From Dinoroseobacter sp965279125 (lineage in GTDB: Bacteria > Pseudomonadota > Alphaproteobacteria > Rhodobacterales > Rhodobacteraceae): DNA of 64,000 nucleotides. Positions within the stretch are counted from its first letter, which is position 1. Every line of letters starts with the position of its first letter. The stretch lies in NCBI GenBank assembly GCA_965279125.1, contig CBDIHL010000043.1, positions 186,001 through 250,000 of the forward strand. Direction: 5' to 3'. The position numbers and the translations under genes were made by a program. The notes below the pieces were generated by a model. The model had not been told where the DNA came from, did no database searches, and was given only the letters and a program-made list of their open reading frames with translations. Shown one piece after another: positions 59,041 to 64,000 of the stretch.

Positions 59041-60425
59041 CCGCGCCCGAAATCCTGTTGATCGAAGACACCGCCAGCTTGCAGCTGGTCTATGCCTCTG
59101 TGCTGCGCAATGGTGGCCACCGGGTGCAAAGCGCATCCGACGCCGCGGAGGGCGCAGAAAAGTTTCGCCAAATGCAGCCGCCTGTCGTGATCCTTGATCT
59201 GATGTTGCCGGACCGCGACGGGCTGGACCTGATGTCCGAAATTCTGTCCAAGCGGCCTGAGACGCGCGTTGTGGTTGTGACGGCCAACGGGTCCATCAAC
59301 AAAGCGGTCGAGGCGATGCGCCTTGGAGCCTACGAGTTTCTGGTCAAACCTTTTGACGAGACCCGCTTTTTGTCTGCCGTTGACAACGCCCTGAGTGATT
59401 ATGCGCCCGGCACGACTTCAGCCGCCGTCCCCCCAAGCAGCCCTGCGCTCAACGGGTTCATCGGCATGTCAGGCCCAATGCAAGACATATACCAGCGGAT
59501 CGTGTCGGTCAGCCGGTCTATGGCAACGGTCTTCATTACGGGCGAATCCGGCACCGGCAAGGAGGTCTGCGCCCAAGCTGTGCACGACACCTCGAACCGC
59601 GCTGATAAACCGTTTGTGCCGTTAAATTGCGGGGCAATCCCAACCGACTTGCTGGAATCGGAGGTGTTTGGTCACCTCAAGGGCTCGTTCACCGGCGCGA
59701 TCCAAGACAAACCGGGGGCAGCGGCGGCCGCGGATGGTGGCACACTGTTTTTGGACGAGATCTGCGAGATGGATCTGAACTTGCAGACCAAGCTGCTCAG
59801 GTTTCTTCAGACGTCCACGATCCAGCCTGTCGGCGCACCCCGCCCCCGCAAAGTTAATGTTCGGATCATCTGCGCGACCAACCGCAACCCGCTGGAGGAG
59901 GTCCGCAAAGGTCGCTTCCGCGAAGACCTCTATTTCCGCCTGCAAGTCGTGCCCATTCATTTGCCGCCCTTGCGCGAGCGCGGTGAGGACGCGATCTTGA
60001 TCGCTCGCGACGCGCTTGCCCGGTTCAGCGCTGAGGAAGGTCGCAGCTTCGTGGATCTCGCGCCAGAAGTTCAAGACTTGTTCCGCACGTTGCCATGGCC
60101 CGGAAATGTGCGCCAATTGCTCAATGTGTTACGCAACATTGTTGTGCTGAACGACGGTCCCGTTGTGACCGGGGCCATGTTGCCGCTTGAGATCATGCAC
60201 CACGGCGAAACCACCCGCCAAGATATACGGCCTGACGCCGTCATCGCGCCAAAACCAAATGTCACCCTCAACGGCCTGATCGGGCGCACCATGGCCGAGA
60301 TCGAACAGTTGGTCATCGAAGAAACCATCGCGCAGCATGGCGGTTCGATACCGAAGGCCGCGCGTGTGCTCGATCTGTCGCCCTCGACGATCTACCGTAA
60401 GCGCGAGAACTGGACAAAGCCCTGA
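59037..60425 (+). CDS. Sigma-54-dependent response regulator, LuxO/NtrC-like
   Basis: A 462-aa activator. Receiver domain (1-120) with phospho-acceptor Asp54 (VILDLMLP), AAA+ sigma-54 interaction domain (about 140-370) with Walker A GESGTGKE (169-176), the sigma-54-contact loop GSFTGA (216-221; usually GAFTGA), Walker B GGTLFLDE (234-241), sensor region FREDLYFRLQVVPIHLPPLRERGEDA, and a C-terminal Fis-type helix-turn-helix (IPKAARVLDLSPSTIYRKRE). The order and the SFTGA region resemble LuxO of vibrio quorum sensing. The ATG overlaps the kinase stop. Its targets are not in view. Confidence 0.88.
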   Translation: MTAPEILLIEDTASLQLVYASVLRNGGHRVQSASDAAEGAEKFRQMQPPVVILDLMLPDRDGLDLMSEILSKRPETRVVVVTANGSINKAVEAMRLGAYEFLVKPFDETRFLSAVDNALSDYAPGTTSAAVPPSSPALNGFIGMSGPMQDIYQRIVSVSRSMATVFITGESGTGKEVCAQAVHDTSNRADKPFVPLNCGAIPTDLLESEVFGHLKGSFTGAIQDKPGAAAAADGGTLFLDEICEMDLNLQTKLLRFLQTSTIQPVGAPRPRKVNVRIICATNRNPLEEVRKGRFREDLYFRLQVVPIHLPPLRERGEDAILIARDALARFSAEEGRSFVDLAPEVQDLFRTLPWPGNVRQLLNVLRNIVVLNDGPVVTGAMLPLEIMHHGETTRQDIRPDAVIAPKPNVTLNGLIGRTMAEIEQLVIEETIAQHGGSIPKAARVLDLSPSTIYRKRENWTKP

Positions 60426-60445
60426 GCGCTGCGCATCGTGGGCCC

Positions 60446-61501
60446 ATGGACTTGCCTTCCTCCCTTCCTGAACAATTTGACGGACCCGCCGCGTGGACCG
60501 GGGACGAAATGCGCTGTGCACCGGAACGGTGGCTCTATCACCTGACACAAGCCGATATCGCGGATCTTGAAGCCGCTGCTGTTCATTTTGCGTCGCTCGG
60601 CAAAGACATAGGCGAGATCACCCGTGCCGATTTTCCACTCGCCCATTTCGACGCCCATCTCGCGCATCTGAGCGACACGCTGCTACACGGGGTCGGGGTC
60701 GAGGTGATCCGGGGGCTTCCCACCAAGGCATACGACACCAAAACCGCCGCCACGATCTTCTGCGGAATAGGGGCACATCTAGGCCGTGCGCGCAGTCAGA
60801 ACGCAGCGGGGCATATTCTTGGCCATGTGCGCGATACCGGGGCGCGTGCCGACGATCCCAAGACCCGCATTTACCAGACCAGCGCACGCCAGACCTTTCA
60901 CACCGACAGCGCCGATGTTGTCGGGCTGTTGTGCTTGCAAGATGCGCAGCAAGGCGGGCAATCGTTGCTCGTCTCGGCCCTGTCGATCTACAACCGGATG
61001 CGGGCCGAGCGTCCAGATCTGCTATCCCTGCTCTTCGACCCCATCGCCACAGATCGGCGTGGCGAGGTGCCCGTGGGCGCAAAACCGTTCATGCAAATCC
61101 CGCCGCTCAGTTGGCACGCGGGCCATCTGACGGTGTTCTATCAGCGCCAATATATCGACAGTGCTCAACGTTTTGCAGAAGCGATGCGGCTCAGCCCCGA
61201 ACATATCGAGGCGCTCGACCTGTTCGACACCCTCGCCAATAATCCAGCCTTGCACTTCGAAATGCAGCTTCAGCCCGGCGACATGCAGTTCGTCTACAAC
61301 CACACCCAGCTTCACGACCGGACCGGCTTTACCGACTGGCCAGACCCGGACAAGCAGCGACACCTGCTCCGGCTGTGGCTGTCTATGCCGGGCGACCGCC
61401 CGCTGCCCCCAGAATTTGCCGAGCGTTATGGCAGCCTCGAGATCGGCAATCGCGGTGGGATCATCACCGCCAAAACAAAACTGCACGCACCGCTTACGTG
61501 A
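60446..61501 (+). CDS. TauD/TfdA family Fe(II)/2-oxoglutarate dioxygenase
   Basis: A 351-aa oxygenase. Iron ligands: HxD in RQTFHTDSADVVGLLCL and distal His in YNHTQLHDRTGF, with the 2-oxoglutarate arginine in RHLLRLWLSMPGDRPLP. The N-terminal region is longer than in TauD, similar to family members that act on carboxylates or amines. Substrate unknown. It follows the LuxO-like gene by 20 nt and could belong to its transcript, though a link to its regulation is only positional. It ends overlapping nadK by 8 nt (convergent). Confidence 0.85.
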   Translation: MDLPSSLPEQFDGPAAWTGDEMRCAPERWLYHLTQADIADLEAAAVHFASLGKDIGEITRADFPLAHFDAHLAHLSDTLLHGVGVEVIRGLPTKAYDTKTAATIFCGIGAHLGRARSQNAAGHILGHVRDTGARADDPKTRIYQTSARQTFHTDSADVVGLLCLQDAQQGGQSLLVSALSIYNRMRAERPDLLSLLFDPIATDRRGEVPVGAKPFMQIPPLSWHAGHLTVFYQRQYIDSAQRFAEAMRLSPEHIEALDLFDTLANNPALHFEMQLQPGDMQFVYNHTQLHDRTGFTDWPDPDKQRHLLRLWLSMPGDRPLPPEFAERYGSLEIGNRGGIITAKTKLHAPLT

Positions 61502-62261
61502 ACTGCTCGTTGATCAGCCGCTCCTCAAGCCCGTGGCCCGGATCGAAGAGAATACGGTGCGCAATGCCCGGCTCGCTCTCGATCTCGACCGACACGACAT
61601 TGGGCACCGACACCGAATCCGCTTCCGCCATGACGGGACGCTTGCCCGGTTGCAGCACGTCAAAGCGCACCTTCGCGGCTTTGGGCAACAGGGCCCCACG
61701 CCAGCGCCGGGGCCTAAACGCCGCCATTGCCGTCAGGGCCAGCACATCCGATCCAATCGGCAGGATGGGGCCGTGGGCGGAATAGTTGTAAGCCGTTGAT
61801 CCCGCAGGCGTCGCCACCAACGCCCCGTCGCACACAAGCTCCGGCATCCGCTCGCGCCCATCGACGCTGATGCGCAACTTGGCCGCCTGAGGTCCAGCGC
61901 GTAGCAAGGACACCTCGTTGATCGCGAGACCCTCATGGCGGGTGCCATCGGCGGTGATCGCGAGCATCCGCAGGGGGTTGATCACCTCCTCCTGCGCCGC
62001 ATCCAAACGCGCAGTCAAACCCGTCTCGGCGTATTCGTTCATCAAAAAGCCGATGGTGCCGCAATTCATCCCATAGACTGGCGCGGGCATCGCTTGGGTC
62101 GCGTGCAAGGTCTGCAACATGAAGCCATCCCCGCCCAGCGCAACAATCACGTTGGCCGCTTCCGGCGCACACTGGCCGTAGCGCCCCGTCAGGGCACGCA
62201 AGGCATCCTGCGCAATCGGCGCGGGCGAGGCGAGAAAAGCAATTTGGTCACGTATGGGCAT
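61494..62261 (-). CDS. nadK: NAD kinase
   Basis: A 255-aa kinase that makes NADP from NAD. Diagnostic motifs: the GGDG loop (VIVALGGDGFMLQTLH), GMNCGTIGFLMNEY, NEVSLLR, the DGALVATPAGSTAYNYSAHGPIL catalytic block and AFRPRRW. Short compared with mammalian enzymes but normal for alphaproteobacteria. Divergent from glyA over a 190-bp gap, convergent with the dioxygenase gene. Confidence 0.96.
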   Translation of the reverse strand: MPIRDQIAFLASPAPIAQDALRALTGRYGQCAPEAANVIVALGGDGFMLQTLHATQAMPAPVYGMNCGTIGFLMNEYAETGLTARLDAAQEEVINPLRMLAITADGTRHEGLAINEVSLLRAGPQAAKLRISVDGRERMPELVCDGALVATPAGSTAYNYSAHGPILPIGSDVLALTAMAAFRPRRWRGALLPKAAKVRFDVLQPGKRPVMAEADSVSVPNVVSVEIESEPGIAHRILFDPGHGLEERLINEQFT

Positions 62262-62451
62262 AGCGGCCTTGGGGCGAGGGGCGGGTCCAGTTCACCCTGC
62301 ACCGCCGCACAAACGAAACACAAGCCGCTGAAAGAACGCTGCGATGCCTCTGCTCATGATCATTATGCCGCTTTGAGGACTTTTGAGATTGCGCGAATTG
62401 CTCTACATCCCCCAGCAACCTTGCACGCCTTGCCCATAGGAGGCCCCTACG

Positions 62452-63750
62452 ATGAATGCGCCCAAAGCCAAATTTTCCGGTTTCTTCACCGACAAGCTCG
62501 CCGAGAGCGATCCGGAAATCTTCGGCTCCATCACGTCCGAGCTGGGTCGCCAGCGTGACGAGATCGAGTTGATCGCGTCCGAGAACATCGTCTCCGCCGC
62601 CGTCATGGAAGCCCAAGGCAGCGTCATGACCAACAAATATGCCGAGGGCTATCCGGGTCGTCGCTACTATGGCGGGTGCCAGTATGTGGACGTGGCGGAA
62701 AACCTCGCCATCGACCGCGCCAAGCAACTGTTTGGGTGCGGGTTCGCGAATGTGCAGCCGAACTCCGGCAGCCAAGCCAACCAAGGCGTGTTCCAGGCGC
62801 TTTTGCAGCCCGGCGACACCATTCTGGGCATGAGCCTCGATGCAGGCGGTCACCTGACCCATGGCGCGAAGCCCAACCAGTCGGGCAAGTGGTTCAATGC
62901 CGTCCAATACGGGGTGCGCCGCGATACGCTCGATCTGGACTATGACCAGTTGTCTGCGCTCGCCGACGAGCATCAGCCCAAGATGATCATCGCAGGTGGC
63001 TCGGCCATCCCGCGCATCATCGATTTCGCCAAGATGCGCGAAATCGCAGATCGCGTTGGCGCGTATCTGCTTGTGGACATGGCGCATTTTGCGGGCCTCG
63101 TGGCCACGGGCGCCTACCCCTCGCCCTTCCCGCATGCGCATGTCGCGACCACCACGACCCACAAGACCCTGCGCGGCCCGCGCGGCGGCATGATCCTGAC
63201 GGATGACGAGGCGCTGGCGAAGAAGTTCAATTCCGCCATCTTCCCCGGCATCCAAGGCGGACCTCTGATGCATGTCATCGCCGGCAAAGCAGTGGCGTTC
63301 GGCGAAGCCCTACGCCCTGAGTTCACCGACTACATCGCGCAGGTCATCGAGAACGCCCAAGCACTCGGTGATCAGTTGGTCAAAGGCGGTTTGGACATCG
63401 TGACCGGCGGCACCGACACGCATCTGGTGCTGGTCGATCTGCGCCCCAAAGGCGTCAAAGGCAACGACACCGAAAAGGCCCTTGGCCGCGCGCATATCAC
63501 CACGAACAAGAACGGCATCCCGTTTGACGACGAGAAGCCAACGATCACCAGCGGGATCCGGCTCGGCTCGCCTGCGGGGACCACACGCGGGTTTGGCACG
63601 GCAGAGTTCCGTCAGATCGCAGACTGGATCGTCGAGGTTGTCGATGGTCTTGCCGCAAACGGTCCCGAGGGCAATGCGGCGGTCGAGGCGAAGGTGAAAG
63701 CCGAGGTCGAAGCGCTGTGCGCGAAATTTCCGATCTATCCAGACCTCTAG
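62452..63750 (+). CDS. glyA: Serine hydroxymethyltransferase
   Basis: A 432-aa PLP enzyme that interconverts serine and glycine with one-carbon transfer to tetrahydrofolate. Diagnostic: LIASENIVSAAVMEAQGSVMTNKYAEGYPGRRYYGG, NVQPNSGSQANQGV, GHLTHGAK, VDMAHFAGLVATG, the PLP lysine in TTTTHKTLRGPRGGMIL, and FPGIQGGPLMHVIAGKAVAFGEAL. Ribosome site AGGAGG directly before the ATG. Standard length. The gap to nadK (62262-62451) has no visible riboswitch. Confidence 0.98.
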   Translation: MNAPKAKFSGFFTDKLAESDPEIFGSITSELGRQRDEIELIASENIVSAAVMEAQGSVMTNKYAEGYPGRRYYGGCQYVDVAENLAIDRAKQLFGCGFANVQPNSGSQANQGVFQALLQPGDTILGMSLDAGGHLTHGAKPNQSGKWFNAVQYGVRRDTLDLDYDQLSALADEHQPKMIIAGGSAIPRIIDFAKMREIADRVGAYLLVDMAHFAGLVATGAYPSPFPHAHVATTTTHKTLRGPRGGMILTDDEALAKKFNSAIFPGIQGGPLMHVIAGKAVAFGEALRPEFTDYIAQVIENAQALGDQLVKGGLDIVTGGTDTHLVLVDLRPKGVKGNDTEKALGRAHITTNKNGIPFDDEKPTITSGIRLGSPAGTTRGFGTAEFRQIADWIVEVVDGLAANGPEGNAAVEAKVKAEVEALCAKFPIYPDL

Positions 63751-63759
63751 AGATTAGGC

Positions 63760-63785
63760 GGCGCGCGCCTGATGTGGTGCGCGCC
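63760..63785 (+). terminator. Possible hairpin after glyA
   Basis: GGCGCGC (63760-63766) pairs with GCGCGCC (63779-63785) around a 12-nt loop. It is GC-rich but has no T run, so it may not terminate on its own. Confidence 0.4.
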
Positions 63786-63929
63786 TGCCCCAACTGCGGT
63801 TGAAATTCAGGTATAATGCGGCAAGACGGTTTTCTTAATTGGCGTGACACCGCTGTCTAGCGCACGCTGAGCCATGATCATTGAAGTGAACACCTGTCAG
63901 ACTGAATGGCCCACGCAAGAGGCAACCCC

Positions 63930-64000
63930 ATGAGCCATGGCGACTTCGTGTGGTGCGATCTCTCCACGCTCAATCCCCAGAATGCCCGTGGTTTCTATTG
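63930..64000 (+). CDS. VOC family protein, N-terminal fragment (runs off window)
   Basis: The ATG at 63930 begins MSHGDFVWCDLSTLNPQNAR, then GFY, a typical N-terminus of glyoxalase/VOC-superfamily proteins (W.DL.T.D...A..FY). An AAGAGG ribosome site precedes it. Only 23 residues are in view, so nothing more can be said. Confidence 0.6.
   Translation, partial: MSHGDFVWCDLSTLNPQNARGFY

Noticed and set aside
62262..62451. Glycine or SAM riboswitch before glyA
   Set aside because: No paired-aptamer layout or terminator/anti-terminator could be drawn in the gap.

Overview
The window is a high-GC chromosomal segment that reads as an alphaproteobacterium of the Rhodobacterales (Roseobacter-type). 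The pointers are the murA–DUF2948–hisD–UPF0262–LMW phosphatase–infA–maf–RNase E/G–yacG run, paired MerR regulators beside fatty-acid oxidation genes, a propionyl-CoA synthetase, a class 2 dihydroorotate dehydrogenase, and dense operons joined by ATGA/TGATG overlaps. Assignments rest on reading the translated sequence; no database search was run.

Left edge (1-4771, minus strand): the least familiar locus. In transcription order it encodes a small exported pilin-like subunit, a rho-independent terminator, a 553-aa exported protein built from two copies of an Ig-like PapD/DUF916-type unit, two paralogous exported beta-strand proteins, and a secretin-like outer-membrane channel cut by the window edge. 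I read it as a possible secretin-linked surface fibre or matrix system. 5008-13287 (minus): the conserved housekeeping block running from a 56-aa leader protein and murA down to yacG. It is interrupted by a GIY-YIG/DUF4357 gene inside the hisD operon and by a 413-bp spacer packed with palindromes.

13392-31442: tRNA-Thr; a polar amino acid ABC transporter with a LysE exporter; cobQ; an acyl-CoA synthetase; a Kbp-like BON/LysM protein; an MsbA-like ABC exporter; tRNA-Gly; a 37-aa exported peptide; a SRAP (YedK) protein; a quinone oxidoreductase; a periplasmic 5'-nucleotidase; DUF952-pyrD-arsC; and a methyltransferase convergent with a fucosyltransferase-like/TPR protein. 31547-42598: a MATE pump, two hotdog thioesterases, two MerR regulators and a beta-oxidation operon (acyl-CoA dehydrogenase, 70-aa protein, GST, thiolase, cupin, FadJ).

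42619-55384: SHOCT protein, EamA transporter, a likely degenerate M48-like membrane protein, SPOR protein, the nucleoside salvage operon cdd-deoA-deoB-add-upp, a VOC/bicupin fusion, and a maeB gene broken by two single-base insertions 27 nt apart. 55473-64000: prpE, a cytoplasmic histidine kinase carrying receiver and HPt domains coupled to a LuxO/NtrC-like sigma-54 activator, a TauD/TfdA dioxygenase, nadK, glyA and the start of a VOC gene. Recurrent non-coding themes are perfect palindromes with TTCGAA cores and a roughly 21-nt repeat ending in AAATACTCA that appears four times.
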